Assembly: GCF_001571005.1 (NCBI RefSeq)
Contig: NZ_BCST01000003.1
Coordinates: forward strand, 62,001 to 126,000
DNA length: 64,000 nt
From: Herbiconiux solani NBRC 106740
GTDB taxonomy: Bacteria; Actinomycetota; Actinomycetes; Actinomycetales; Microbacteriaceae
Direction of reading: 5' to 3'
The notes under the pieces are model-generated. The model was not told the origin of the DNA and made no database searches. It saw only the letters and a program-made list of their open reading frames with translations. This document shows positions 6,822 through 16,050 of the stretch, one piece after another. The translations under genes were made by a program, and so were the position numbers. Positions within the stretch are counted from its first letter, which is position 1, and the number at the start of each line of letters is the position of its first letter.

Positions 6822-7853
6822 TCAGCCGACCCGCGCGCCCACCAGCAGCTCGATGTTCTCGGGCTTCCGCTCGAGCTCGCCGGCCTCGATCCGCCGGGCC
6901 AGCTCGACCACGAGCTCGTTGGCCGGCGCCGATCCGCCCACCTTGGCCTGCTCGTCGACGACCAGGCCGTTGATCTCGTGCACCTCGTTGCGGCGCCCCT
7001 TCATCCAGTCCTGCAGCGACGTCGTGCGGGTCGTCGGCGACGAGAAGCGGCGCAGCACCTGCTCGAACAGCTGCTCGGCGAAGACGTCCGGGTCGTCGAG
7101 GGCGGCCTCGGTCATGCCGAAGATGGGTCGCAGCTTGCTGCCCGAGGCTACCGCCGTGCGCGCGGCCTCGCTGCCGCAGCGCAGCATGAACTCGTACATG
7201 CCGGGCACCTGCACGGCCTTGGCGAGCTCGAGGTCGAGGATCGCCGAGGGCACGAGCTCGGCGGCGTTGACGATCAGCTTTCCCCACTTCGAGGAGCGGA
7301 TGTCGTCCGACACCTCGACGGTGCCGGCGTGGCCGAGCACCTCGGCCACCTCCTGCTCGCGCCCCTCGACGGCCGGGTGGATGCCGCCGATCGCGAACCA
7401 GGCGTGCTCGGGCGGCGTCTCGCGGTTGACGACACCGGGCTCCCACATGTTCGACGCGACCTCGATCACGGCGCCGAGCGTGCGCTCCGGGCCCATGATG
7501 TCGGCGATGTCGTCGAGCGACATCCCGTTCTGCAGGCCCACGACCAGGCCGGTCGGCTTGACGAGCGGCTTGATCAGCTCGCAGGCCCAGCGGGTGTCGT
7601 AGGCCTTCACGACGATGAAGACGATGTCGAAGGGCTCGCGGAGCTCGGCGACCTCGTAGAGGTGGCGCACCTCGACCCGGGTGTTCTCGGTGCGGTCGGG
7701 CATCACGACGGTGATGCCGTTCTCGCGCATGGCCTCGACGTGCGCCGGCCACTGCTCGATGAAGGTGACGTCGAGTCCGGCACGGGTGAGGTCGGCGGCG
7801 ATGCCGGCGCCGTTGGCGCCTGTTCCGACGAAGGCGATCTTGGGGGAGGTCAT
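6822..7853 (-). CDS. Ketopantoate reductase family protein (ApbA/PanE-like)
   Basis: The protein has 343 residues. The N-terminal Rossmann domain opens with the NADP-binding loop GTGANGAG at about 10-17, followed by an acidic second strand, and the C-terminal helical ApbA_C domain includes KWGKLIVNAAEL, where the Lys matches the family's catalytic lysine. PanE reduces 2-dehydropantoate to pantoate; many actinobacterial paralogues act on other 2-oxoacids in catabolic loci. Here it stands alone, convergent with the GntR gene and not next to panB or panC, so a catabolic role is as likely as pantothenate synthesis. The ATG at 7853 has only a weak SD. Confidence 0.87.
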   Translation of the reverse strand: MTSPKIAFVGTGANGAGIAADLTRAGLDVTFIEQWPAHVEAMRENGITVVMPDRTENTRVEVRHLYEVAELREPFDIVFIVVKAYDTRWACELIKPLVKPTGLVVGLQNGMSLDDIADIMGPERTLGAVIEVASNMWEPGVVNRETPPEHAWFAIGGIHPAVEGREQEVAEVLGHAGTVEVSDDIRSSKWGKLIVNAAELVPSAILDLELAKAVQVPGMYEFMLRCGSEAARTAVASGSKLRPIFGMTEAALDDPDVFAEQLFEQVLRRFSSPTTRTTSLQDWMKGRRNEVHEINGLVVDEQAKVGGSAPANELVVELARRIEAGELERKPENIELLVGARVG

Positions 7854-8020
7854 CGGCGCTGATACCTGCTTTCCGTTCGCTATTAATGAACAGTGGCCAT
7901 GCTAACCCGGGGTCGAGGCCGGTGAACAGGGGTCAAGCGTTCATTTGAGCTACACAAAAGCACCCCTCGCCTCGCAATCCGGTCGGAGTTCGGCCACGCG
8001 GCACCCGACCGCCGTATTGT

Positions 8021-10810
8021 GTGGCCATGGCAGCGGAGTTGACGCTTGGCGCAGAAGAAGAGCTCCACCTGATCGATCTCGGTAGCGGGAAGCTGTCGGC
8101 GCGCGCGCCACAGATCCTGTCGCGGCTGCCCTCGGAGAACTACTCGGCCGAGATCCAGCGCACCACCGTCGAGACCAACACCGACGTGGTGACGGGGCTC
8201 GACGGTCTCCGCGACGAGATCCTGAGGCTCCGCCGCGGGGTGATCGAGGCCGCCGCACCCGACGGCGTCGGCATCGCCTGCGTCGGCACCGCACCCCGCT
8301 CCGAGTTCGCCGACTTCGAACTCACCACGACGGGCCGCTACGGGCGGATGCAGGAGCAGTACCGCCTGCTGGTCGACGAGCAGCTGATCTGCGGCACGCA
8401 GATCCACGTCGGCGTCTCCGACCGCGACCTCGCCGTCGACATCTCCCAGCGGGTGGCCCGCGACCTCCCCGTGCTCCTGGCCGTCTCGGCCAGCTCGCCG
8501 TACTGGAACGGGCACGACACCGGGTACTCGAGCATCCGCTCGATCATCTGGCAGCGCTGGCCGAGCGCCGGCGCCACCGGGCCGCTCGGGTCGGCCGCCG
8601 AGTACGACGAGCTGCTCGCCGACCTGCTCGCCACCGGTGTGATCGCCGACAGCAAGATGGCCTACTTCGAGGTGCGCCCCTCGTCGCACGCCCCCACGCT
8701 CGAGCTGCGCGTCTGCGACGCCTGCCCGATCGTCGACGACGCCGTGCTGATCGCGGGCCTGTTCCGCGCCTCCGTGCGCGCCGCCGAGCTCGACATCGAG
8801 ACCGGGCTGCCGTTCGTGCCGCAGGCCGCGCCCGTGCACCGGGCCGCGATGTGGCAGGCCGCGCGCGGTGGACTCACCGGCGACCTGCTCGACGACACCG
8901 CGCATCCACGGCCGACCGCCGCCGCCCACGCGGTGCGGCACCTGATCCGGCGGCTTCGCCCCCAGCTCGAGGAGCTCGGCGACTACGAGCAGGTCTCCTG
9001 GCTGGCCGAGACGCTCCTCGCCCGCGGCAACTCGGCCGACCGCCAGCGCGCCGCCTTCGCCGAGCGGGGCGACCTGGCCGCCGTGGTCAAGCTCGTCGTC
9101 GAGGAGACGCACGGGCCGGCCGGCGGCATCCCGCCCGCGGCGCCCGCGCTCCGCACCTACCGCACCCGCGCCGGAGACGAGGCCGTGGGCCCAGGCTCGC
9201 GACCGCGGCCCGCCTACGAGTCGATCGTCGCCCACTACGAGCAGCTCGACCCGGCCCTCGTCGCCGAGCGGATGGCGGCCGTCACCGACTGGACGCGCAC
9301 GCACGGCCTCACCTTCGGCGTCGACGGCGAGGTGCGCGACTTCGCGGTCGACCTCGTGCCCCGCGTCATCCAGGCGCACGAGTGGAAGCAGATCGGCGCC
9401 GGGCTCGAGCAGCGGGCCCGGGCGCTCGAGGCGTTCCTCGACGACATCTACGGCGAGCAGCGGATCGTGGCCGACGGGCTGATCCCGCCGAGTGCGATTC
9501 AGGATGCGCCGGGCTGGTGCGACGAGGCCAGATCGCTGCCCAGCGGCACGGTCAGGGCCCCCGTCATGGGCTTCGACCTCGTGCGCAACGAGTTCGGCGG
9601 CTGGCGGGTGCTCGAGGACAACCTGCGGAATCCGAGCGGCGCGGCCTATTCGGTCGCCATCCGCCAGTTGATGGACGACGTCTCGACCGCGCCGCGGCCG
9701 GCCGGGATGCTCGACCCCTCGAGCCTGTCGGGGCTGCTCCGGCGGTCGGTGCTGCCGGCCGGCGGCACCGGCGCCCTCGTCTCGACGGGCCCCGGCAGCA
9801 CCGCGTGGTTCGAGCACCGTTCGCTCGCCGAGGGGGCGGGGCTCCGGCTGCTCGGTCTCGACGACCTCGAGGTGCGGGACGGCCGGGTGCTCGACCGCAC
9901 CGACGGCACCGCGCTCGACGCCCTCTACCTCCGGCTCGACGTCGAGCTGCCGGATGCGCGGGACTCGTCCGGTTCCCCGATCGGCTCAGCGGTCATGGAG
10001 GTCGCCGCCGCGGGCCGCGTCTTCCTGGCCAATGCGCCCGGCAACGGGATCGCCGACGACAAGGCCATGTACTGCAACGTGCCCGGACTGATCGGCTACT
10101 ACCTCGACGAGCGCCCGCTGCTCGAGCAGGTGCCGACCTACCGCACGAGCGACGAGACCGAGCGCCGGGGCGTGCTCGAGCGGGTCGGCGAGCTGGTGAC
10201 CAAGCCGGTGGACGGGCACGGCGGCGAGGGCGTGCTGATCGGCCCGGCCGCGTCGGCCGCCGAGGTCGCCGCCCGGCGTGCCGAGATCGCGGCCGACCCG
10301 GCGAACTGGGTGGCGCAGGAGGTGGTGGCGCTGTCGTCGCATCCGACGTTCGTGGAAGGCGCGGGGATCGTGCCGGCGCAGGCCGCCGGGGAGGTCATCG
10401 CTCCGGTCTCGCTGCTCGAACCGCGGCACGTCGACCTCCGGGTGTTCGTCTACGCGACGGCCGACGGGTGGGAGCTCGCCGACCTCGCCCTCACCCGGGT
10501 CGCCCCCGGTGGGAGCATGGTCGTCAACTCCTCGCGCGGCGGCGGAGCGAAGGACACCTGGATCGTGACCGAGGATCAGCCGCTGGTCGTGGCCGATGCG
10601 GCGCGGCAGGCGGCGGAGCGGCTGTCCGGGCAGGCGGCGGTGGCGCGGCAGCCAGCGGCTCGCCAGGTGGCGACCGAGCAGGCCGAGCCGGCCGAGCATC
10701 CGGCGACTGCGCAGACCGAGCCGGTTGAGCATCCATCGACCGAGCCGCCCGAGCAAACGGCCGGCCCCACCGGCCAGGAGGAGGTGCCCGATGTGCGGAA
10801 TCGCGGGTGA
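8021..10810 (+). CDS. GCS2-type carboxylate-amine ligase fused to circularly permuted ATP-grasp (type 2)
   Basis: Two ATP-dependent ligase domains lie in one 929-residue chain. Residues about 6-370 match the YbdK/glutamate-cysteine ligase 2 family: GAEEE near residue 10, CGTQIHVGV from 124, and EVRPSSHAPTLELRVCD near 220. Residues about 395-850 match the circularly permuted ATP-grasp family: the EWKQIGAGLEQRARALEAFL segment, LEDNLRNPSG from 531, KPVDGHGGEG from 728, and NSSRGGGAKDTW from 836. The last 70 or so residues are a Glu/Pro/Ala-rich tail. Both domains make amide bonds through acyl phosphates, so the protein may join two amino acids or cap a peptide. The start is GTG 8021 or ATG 8027; neither has an SD. 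Its 3' end overlaps the amidotransferase by 20 nt. The substrates are unknown. Confidence 0.88.
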   Translation: MAMAAELTLGAEEELHLIDLGSGKLSARAPQILSRLPSENYSAEIQRTTVETNTDVVTGLDGLRDEILRLRRGVIEAAAPDGVGIACVGTAPRSEFADFELTTTGRYGRMQEQYRLLVDEQLICGTQIHVGVSDRDLAVDISQRVARDLPVLLAVSASSPYWNGHDTGYSSIRSIIWQRWPSAGATGPLGSAAEYDELLADLLATGVIADSKMAYFEVRPSSHAPTLELRVCDACPIVDDAVLIAGLFRASVRAAELDIETGLPFVPQAAPVHRAAMWQAARGGLTGDLLDDTAHPRPTAAAHAVRHLIRRLRPQLEELGDYEQVSWLAETLLARGNSADRQRAAFAERGDLAAVVKLVVEETHGPAGGIPPAAPALRTYRTRAGDEAVGPGSRPRPAYESIVAHYEQLDPALVAERMAAVTDWTRTHGLTFGVDGEVRDFAVDLVPRVIQAHEWKQIGAGLEQRARALEAFLDDIYGEQRIVADGLIPPSAIQDAPGWCDEARSLPSGTVRAPVMGFDLVRNEFGGWRVLEDNLRNPSGAAYSVAIRQLMDDVSTAPRPAGMLDPSSLSGLLRRSVLPAGGTGALVSTGPGSTAWFEHRSLAEGAGLRLLGLDDLEVRDGRVLDRTDGTALDALYLRLDVELPDARDSSGSPIGSAVMEVAAAGRVFLANAPGNGIADDKAMYCNVPGLIGYYLDERPLLEQVPTYRTSDETERRGVLERVGELVTKPVDGHGGEGVLIGPAASAAEVAARRAEIAADPANWVAQEVVALSSHPTFVEGAGIVPAQAAGEVIAPVSLLEPRHVDLRVFVYATADGWELADLALTRVAPGGSMVVNSSRGGGAKDTWIVTEDQPLVVADAARQAAERLSGQAAVARQPAARQVATEQAEPAEHPATAQTEPVEHPSTEPPEQTAGPTGQEEVPDVRNRG

Positions 10811-12578
10811 GCTGCGGTTCGACGGCCGCAGCGCCGATCTCGGCGTCGTCGAGCGGATGACCGCGTGCCAGAACCACCGCGGCCCGGACGGTTCCGGCCT
10901 CTGGTCCGAGGGCGGGGTCGCGCTCGGCCACCGCCGGCTCTCGATCATCGACCTCAGCGCCGCCGGCAGCCAGCCGATGATCGACCTCGACCTCGGGCTC
11001 TCGATCGTCTTCAACGGGTGCATCTACAACCACCGCGAACTGCGCGCCGAGCTCGAGGGCCACGGCCACCGCTTCTTCTCCACCTCCGACACCGAGGTGA
11101 TCGGCAAGGCCTACGCCCAGTGGGGCAGCGACTGCGTCGACCACCTGCTCGGCATGTTCGCCTTCGTGATCGTGGAGCAGGCATCCGGTCGCATCATGAT
11201 GGCCCGCGACCGCCTCGGCATCAAGCCGCTCTACCTCGACGAGCGGCCCGGCCGGCTGCGATTCGCCTCGACCCTGCCGGCGCTCCTGCAGGCCGGCGAC
11301 GTCGACACCTCGATCGACCGCACGGCCCTGGAGTACTACCTCACGTTCCACTCCGTCGTGCCGGCGCCGCGCACGATCCTGAACGGCATCACGAAGCTGC
11401 CGCCCGCGACCGTGCGGCTGATCGACGCCGACGGGCGCACGACCGACCACGTCTACTGGCGGCCCGAGTTCGACCGCGACCCCGGCCGCGCCGACTGGAC
11501 CGGCCGCGACTGGGAGGACGCGCTGATCACGAGCCTCCGCACCTCGGTCGAGCGGCGGATGGTCGCCGACGTCCCGGTCGGCGTGCTGCTCTCGGGCGGC
11601 ATCGACTCGAGCCTCGTGGTGGCCCTGCTCGCCGAGGCGGGCCAGACCGATCTCGCGACCTTCAGCATCGGGTTCGACTCCGCGGGAGGCGAGTCCGGCG
11701 ACGAGTTCGAGTACTCCACCCTGGTCGCCGAGCGCTTCGGCACCGACCACCACCGCATCGCGATCGACAGCTCGCGGTTGCTGCCCGGCATCGACGGCGC
11801 CGTGCGCGCGATGAGCGAGCCCATGGTCAGCCACGACTGCGTGGCGTTCTACCTGCTCTCGGAGGACGTGTCGAAGTCGGTGAAGGTCGTGCAGTCCGGG
11901 CAGGGCGCCGACGAGGTGCTGGGCGGGTACGACTGGTATCCGCCGCTCGCCGGGGTTCCGCGCGACCAGGCCGCCGAGGCCTACGCCGAGGTGTTCTTCG
12001 ACCGGCGCCGGCCGGCGCTCGGCGGCATCCTCGCGCCCGAGTGGCTCGACGCGACCTCGGATGCCGCGACCGACTTCATCCGGGCCCGGTTCGCCGAGCC
12101 CGGCGCCGAGACCTCGGTGGATGCGGCGCTCCGCAACGACACGACGATCATGCTCGTCGACGATCCGGTGAAGCGGGTCGACAACATGACGATGGCCTGG
12201 GGGCTCGAGGCGCGCGTGCCCTTCCTCGACCACGAGTTCGTGGAGCTGGTCGCGCGCATCCCACCCGAGCTGAAGCTCGCCGACGGCGGCAAGGGCGTGC
12301 TCAAGCGGGCGAGCCGCGGCATCGTGCCGGACGAGGTGATCGACCGCACGAAGGGGTACTTCCCGGTGCCGGCGATCCGTCAGCTCGAGGGGCCGTACCT
12401 TGATCGGGTGCGGGATGCGCTGACCGATCCGGCGGCCCGTTCGCGCGGGCTGTACGACGGGAGTACGGTCGAGCGGATGCTCAGGACACCGAACGAGACC
12501 CGCACCACCCTCGGCTCGAATGCGCTCTGGCAGCTGGCGCTGCTGGAGATGTGGCTGCAGGAGCAGGGCATCCGATGA
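10791..12578 (+). CDS. Asparagine-synthase-like glutamine amidotransferase (NAGGN amidotransferase family)
   Basis: The protein has 595 residues. The N-terminal class II glutaminase domain begins MCGIAGELR with nucleophile Cys2 and includes NHRGPDGSG. The C-terminal synthetase domain has the pyrophosphate loop SGGIDSS (268-274) and SGQGADEVLGGY. It hydrolyses glutamine, adenylates a substrate carboxylate and converts it to an amide. Length and motifs fit the N-acetylglutaminylglutamine amidotransferase group, which amidates a dipeptide osmolyte, but the usual partner synthetase (GNAT fused to ATP-grasp) is absent and a GCS2/ATP-grasp fusion stands in its place. The start has AGGAGGAGG just upstream and lies inside the previous gene; the stop overlaps the S9 peptidase start (ATGA). 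Its substrate is probably the product of the upstream ligase (inference). Confidence 0.88.
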   Translation: MCGIAGELRFDGRSADLGVVERMTACQNHRGPDGSGLWSEGGVALGHRRLSIIDLSAAGSQPMIDLDLGLSIVFNGCIYNHRELRAELEGHGHRFFSTSDTEVIGKAYAQWGSDCVDHLLGMFAFVIVEQASGRIMMARDRLGIKPLYLDERPGRLRFASTLPALLQAGDVDTSIDRTALEYYLTFHSVVPAPRTILNGITKLPPATVRLIDADGRTTDHVYWRPEFDRDPGRADWTGRDWEDALITSLRTSVERRMVADVPVGVLLSGGIDSSLVVALLAEAGQTDLATFSIGFDSAGGESGDEFEYSTLVAERFGTDHHRIAIDSSRLLPGIDGAVRAMSEPMVSHDCVAFYLLSEDVSKSVKVVQSGQGADEVLGGYDWYPPLAGVPRDQAAEAYAEVFFDRRRPALGGILAPEWLDATSDAATDFIRARFAEPGAETSVDAALRNDTTIMLVDDPVKRVDNMTMAWGLEARVPFLDHEFVELVARIPPELKLADGGKGVLKRASRGIVPDEVIDRTKGYFPVPAIRQLEGPYLDRVRDALTDPAARSRGLYDGSTVERMLRTPNETRTTLGSNALWQLALLEMWLQEQGIR

Positions 12579-14593
12579 CGGGGCGGCACGCGGCCGTGGG
12601 GGCGGGTGCTGCGGGGGCGGGTGCTGCGGGGGCGGGTGCTGCGGGGGCTGGTGCTGCGGGGGCTGGTGCTGCTGGGGCGGCGGTCGCTGACGGCACAGCG
12701 GCGGGTGCCGCCGGGCTCGGCACCGCCGATGAGTTCGCCGCCGCGCTGGTCGGGGCCTGGGGCAGCTGGGGCCCGTCGATGACGCCGGATGCCGACCGGG
12801 TCGCCTTCTTGAGCGACCGCGGCGGCATCCCCGAGGTCTGGGTTCAGGATGTCGTGCCGGGCGCGACCGCGCGACGCGTCTCCTTCACGCACGACCCGGT
12901 CGTCGCCGTCAGCTGGTCGGCCGACTCGGCCTGGCTCGCCTGCGCGGTCGCGACCGACGGCGGCGTGCGCACGCAGGTCTGGGTCGTGCGCCCCGACGGC
13001 ACCGACGCGCGCCGCATCTCCGGCCCGCCCGAGCGGCACGCCGAGCTCGGCCCGTGGACCAGGAGCGGTCACCGCGTGGTCGTCACCATCCCCTCGACCG
13101 AGGTCGCCGAGCCGACCCGCGCGTTCCTGGCCGACCCCGCGACCGGGGAGCTGCATCCGCTGGCCGAGGGCGAGCTCATCCACGTGCTCGACCTGTCGGC
13201 GGCCGAGCGGATGCTCGTGCTCCGCGACGGGCGTCGCGGCCACGAGTTCGCGGTGGTGGTCGACCGGGCGACCGACACCGATCATCCGGTGATGCCGTAC
13301 CCGGCGACCGGGGCGACGGATGTCGCGTTCATCCGCCCCTCGCCCCCCGGGCAGGAGGCGCCGGCGGTCGTCTACGCCGCGACGGAGGTCGGGCTGCCAC
13401 GGCGGCAGCTCGTGGCGATGCCCGTCGATCCCGACGACTGGAGCCGCACCCCGGTGGTGCTGGCCGAGCGCCCCGATGCCGAGCTCGAGGAACTGGATGC
13501 GGATGACGCGGGCCGCCTGCTGCTGCTGGTCTGGAACGTGGCCGGCCGCAGCGAGCTCGAGCTGTACGACACGGCGACCGGCAGTTCACGGGCTGTGCCC
13601 GGGTTGCCGGGGGCGGTGGCGACGAGTCCGGTGCTGAGTCGTGACGGGTCGCGGGTGCTGCTGGCGGTCGAGGGCCCGACGCGGCCGCGGGAGCTGTGGC
13701 AGCTCGAGACGTCGTCGCTGGCCTGGTCGCGGGTGAGCGAGGTGCCGCGGCTGCCGGAGCTCGCGCTCGTGGAGCCGACGCTCGAGCGGTACGCGTCGCT
13801 CGACGGGCTCGAGATCACCGGGTGGTTGTACCGGGCTGGCGGTGCCGGCGGGGCTGGCGGTGCCGGTGCTGGCGGGGCTGCCGGCGCGGGTGCTGGTGCT
13901 GGTGCGGGTGCGGGTGCGGCCATGCTGCATCTGCACGGCGGGCCCGAGTCGCAGGAGCGGCCGACGTTCAGTCCGCAGCACCAGGTGATGGTCGCATCCG
14001 GGATCACGGTGTTCGCGCCGAACGTGCGCGGGTCGTCGGGGTTCGGGCGCGAGTTCGTGCACGCCGACGACGTGCGGAAGCGGCAGGGCGCGTTCGACGA
14101 CGTGACCGCAGCGGCGCGGATGCTCGTGGAGCGCGGCATCGCGGATCCGGCCCGCATCGCGGTGACCGGCCGGAGCTACGGCGGGTACCTGACGCTCGCG
14201 GCGCTCGCCTTCACGCCCGGCGTCTTCGCGGCCGGCGTGGACATCTGCGGAATGTCGCACATGCTCACCTTCTACGCCGAGACCGAGCCGTGGATCGCGG
14301 CGGCGGCGGTGACGAAGTACGGGCATCCGGAGCACGACAAGAAGTTCTTGCGGTCGATCTCGCCGCTCGCGAAGGCCGATCAGATCGAGGTGCCGCTGCT
14401 CGTGGTGCACGGGGAGCTCGACACGAACGTGCCGATCGGCGAGGCGCACCGGATCGTGGCGGCGCTGCGCGAGCTCGGCCGCCCGGTCGAGTACCTCGAG
14501 CTGGCGGGCGAGGGGCACGAGTACCGTCGTGCCGACTCGCGGCTGCGGCTCGTGCTGGCGATGCGCGACTTCTTGGCCCCCGCCCTCTCCTGA
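12575..14593 (+). CDS. S9 family (prolyl oligopeptidase-like) serine peptidase
   Basis: The protein has 672 residues: a WD40/TolB-like beta-propeller in the N-terminal half (for example WGPSMTPDADRVAFLSDRGG) and a C-terminal alpha/beta-hydrolase. The catalytic triad is Ser534 (GRSYGG), Asp616 (GELDTN) and His648 (GEGHEY). The enzyme cleaves short peptides and acyl-amino-acid amides. No signal peptide is seen, so it should be cytoplasmic. Two odd Gly/Ala repeats occur: one right after the start (15-bp tandem units, 12601-12675) and one between propeller and catalytic domain (about 13840-13920). The start at 12575 overlaps the amidotransferase stop by 4 bp, so the two are coupled. It may degrade or mature the product of the upstream ligase and amidotransferase (inference). 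Confidence 0.9.
   Translation: MTGRHAAVGAGAAGAGAAGAGAAGAGAAGAGAAGAAVADGTAAGAAGLGTADEFAAALVGAWGSWGPSMTPDADRVAFLSDRGGIPEVWVQDVVPGATARRVSFTHDPVVAVSWSADSAWLACAVATDGGVRTQVWVVRPDGTDARRISGPPERHAELGPWTRSGHRVVVTIPSTEVAEPTRAFLADPATGELHPLAEGELIHVLDLSAAERMLVLRDGRRGHEFAVVVDRATDTDHPVMPYPATGATDVAFIRPSPPGQEAPAVVYAATEVGLPRRQLVAMPVDPDDWSRTPVVLAERPDAELEELDADDAGRLLLLVWNVAGRSELELYDTATGSSRAVPGLPGAVATSPVLSRDGSRVLLAVEGPTRPRELWQLETSSLAWSRVSEVPRLPELALVEPTLERYASLDGLEITGWLYRAGGAGGAGGAGAGGAAGAGAGAGAGAGAAMLHLHGGPESQERPTFSPQHQVMVASGITVFAPNVRGSSGFGREFVHADDVRKRQGAFDDVTAAARMLVERGIADPARIAVTGRSYGGYLTLAALAFTPGVFAAGVDICGMSHMLTFYAETEPWIAAAAVTKYGHPEHDKKFLRSISPLAKADQIEVPLLVVHGELDTNVPIGEAHRIVAALRELGRPVEYLELAGEGHEYRRADSRLRLVLAMRDFLAPALS
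12601..12675 (+). repeat. Five tandem 15-bp units at the start of the S9 peptidase gene
   Basis: GGCGGGTGCTGCGGG repeats five times (the last two units are variants), encoding a run of alternating Gly and Ala directly after the start. Because the unit is five codons, gain or loss changes only the length of the N-terminal tail. The repeat is likely unstable between strains (inference). Confidence 0.85.
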
Positions 14594-14697
14594 CCCGCCC
14601 GCCCCACCCCGCGCATCCCGGCCGTCCCACCCACCCCGCAGGTCCCACCCACCTCGCGCGTCCCACCCCTCCCCGCGCATCCCACCCCCACCCCTTC

Positions 14698-14757
14698 GCC
14701 GAGAAGTCACTTTCACGTCCAAATCCCGGCGTTTAGACGTGAAAGTGACTTCTCGGC
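14698..14757. repeat. Palindromic element, family B, copy 1
   Basis: GAGAAGTCACTTTCACGTC (14701-14719) pairs perfectly with 14736-14754, and the GCC/GGC pairs outside extend the stem to 22 bp. The core from CGAGAAG to CTTCTCG is 56 nt, as in the other two copies (39212-39267 and 39315-39370). C-rich DNA on the left and G-rich DNA on the right prolong the dyad symmetry. The element lies between the convergent S9 peptidase and MFS genes. Confidence 0.85.
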
Positions 14758-14802
14758 GGGGTGGGAGGTGGGCTCGCGGGGTGGGAGGTGGGTGGCGCGG
14801 GG

Positions 14803-16017
14803 TCAGGCCGGGACGAGGGTGCGGGCCCGGGGCATGCGGAGGGCGAAGACCGAGGCCGCCGCCATGAGCACGAACGCCGACGCGAATGCGGCCGGGAACC
14901 CGAAGGCGTCGACGAGCAGCCCGGCGACCAGCGGGCCGGCGATGGCTCCCGCATCGGCCACCGCCTGGAAGACCGCGACCGGCTGCCCGCCTCGCCCGCC
15001 CGCCGCATCCCCCACCGAGGCGGCCGGCGCCGTGCCCATGAACGCGGCCGCCACGCCGTAGACGCAGAGCAGCACGATCAGCACGCCGATGTTCGGCACG
15101 AACGGGATGGCGAGCATGACCACGGCCCCCACCGCGAACGACGCGATGATCGCCGGACGGCGGCCGACCGAGTCGACGAAGCGGCCCGCCGGCAGCAGCG
15201 CCAAGGTCTGCGCGACGGCGGCGACCGCGAAGGCGATGCCCGTCCAGGCCGGTTCGCGGTGCAGCACCTCGACGACGAGCACCGGCACGAGGGCGCTCCG
15301 CACGCCCATCGCCGCCCACCCCTGGGCGAGGTTGGCGAGCAGGGCGGACTGGTACCGCGGATCTCTCAGCACCTGCCGCATCGGCCGGGGCTCCTCGCGC
15401 GGGATGCTGGGGTCGGCCGGGGCGTGGCGTTTGAGAAGGGCGAGGCCCACGGCTCCGGCGACGACGAGGGTACCGGCGTAGAAGAAGAACGGGGCGTGCA
15501 GCGAGATGCCCGAGAGCAGGCCGCCGACTGCGGGGCCGGCCATCCCGCCGATCAGGAAGCCGCCCTGGTAGAACCCGACCGCCCGGCCGCGCACCTCGGG
15601 CGAGGTCGAGGCGAGCAGCAGCGTCATCGCCGAGACCGAGAACATCGCCGAGCCGATGCCGCCGGCGCCGCGGAGCAGGAGCACCTGCGGGTAGTCCTGC
15701 GCGAGGCCGACGAGGGCGCTCGAGACCGCGACGATGCCGATGCCGGTCGCGAGGATGACGCGCTCACCCGCGAAGTCGATCAGCTTGCCCACGAACGGGT
15801 TGGCCACCAGCCGCATCACCGCGAAGGCCGAGACCACCGCGCCGACCTCGAAGTAGCCGACGCCGAAGCTGCGCACGTAGACCGGCAGCACGGGCACGAC
15901 CACGCCGAACCCGAGCATCACGAAGAACGCGACGACCCCCAGCACCACGACGTCGCGGGGCAGCGCGGGGCCGTTGCCCCAGGCGAGGCGGCGGATGAGG
16001 GTGGATGCGCGGGACAC
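14803..16017 (-). CDS. MFS transporter, DHA1-like
   Basis: A protein of about 404 residues with twelve predicted membrane segments in two bundles. The cytoplasmic motif after helix 2 (ANPFVGKLIDFAGERVIL) and a second copy in the C-terminal half (LPAGRFVDSVGRRPAII) are typical of the major facilitator superfamily. Drug- or metabolite-proton antiport is the usual role of this type. GTG at 16017 gives a compact basic N-terminus (SRASTLIRRLAWG); GTG at 16050 is an alternative, and neither has a convincing SD. It is convergent with the S9 peptidase gene, so a link to export of that operon's product is only speculation. Confidence 0.85.
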   Translation of the reverse strand: MSRASTLIRRLAWGNGPALPRDVVVLGVVAFFVMLGFGVVVPVLPVYVRSFGVGYFEVGAVVSAFAVMRLVANPFVGKLIDFAGERVILATGIGIVAVSSALVGLAQDYPQVLLLRGAGGIGSAMFSVSAMTLLLASTSPEVRGRAVGFYQGGFLIGGMAGPAVGGLLSGISLHAPFFFYAGTLVVAGAVGLALLKRHAPADPSIPREEPRPMRQVLRDPRYQSALLANLAQGWAAMGVRSALVPVLVVEVLHREPAWTGIAFAVAAVAQTLALLPAGRFVDSVGRRPAIIASFAVGAVVMLAIPFVPNIGVLIVLLCVYGVAAAFMGTAPAASVGDAAGGRGGQPVAVFQAVADAGAIAGPLVAGLLVDAFGFPAAFASAFVLMAAASVFALRMPRARTLVPA

Positions 16018-16050
16018 CGCTCCAGCGTACGTCGCCCCACCGACGCCCAC

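Noticed and set aside
8021-14593. Classical NAGGN osmoprotectant locus
   Set aside because: The GNAT-ATP-grasp NAGGN synthetase and the M42 peptidase typical of such loci are absent, so the name was not applied.
14698-14757. Insertion sequence or transposon end
   Set aside because: No transposase or target duplication was seen near any palindrome.
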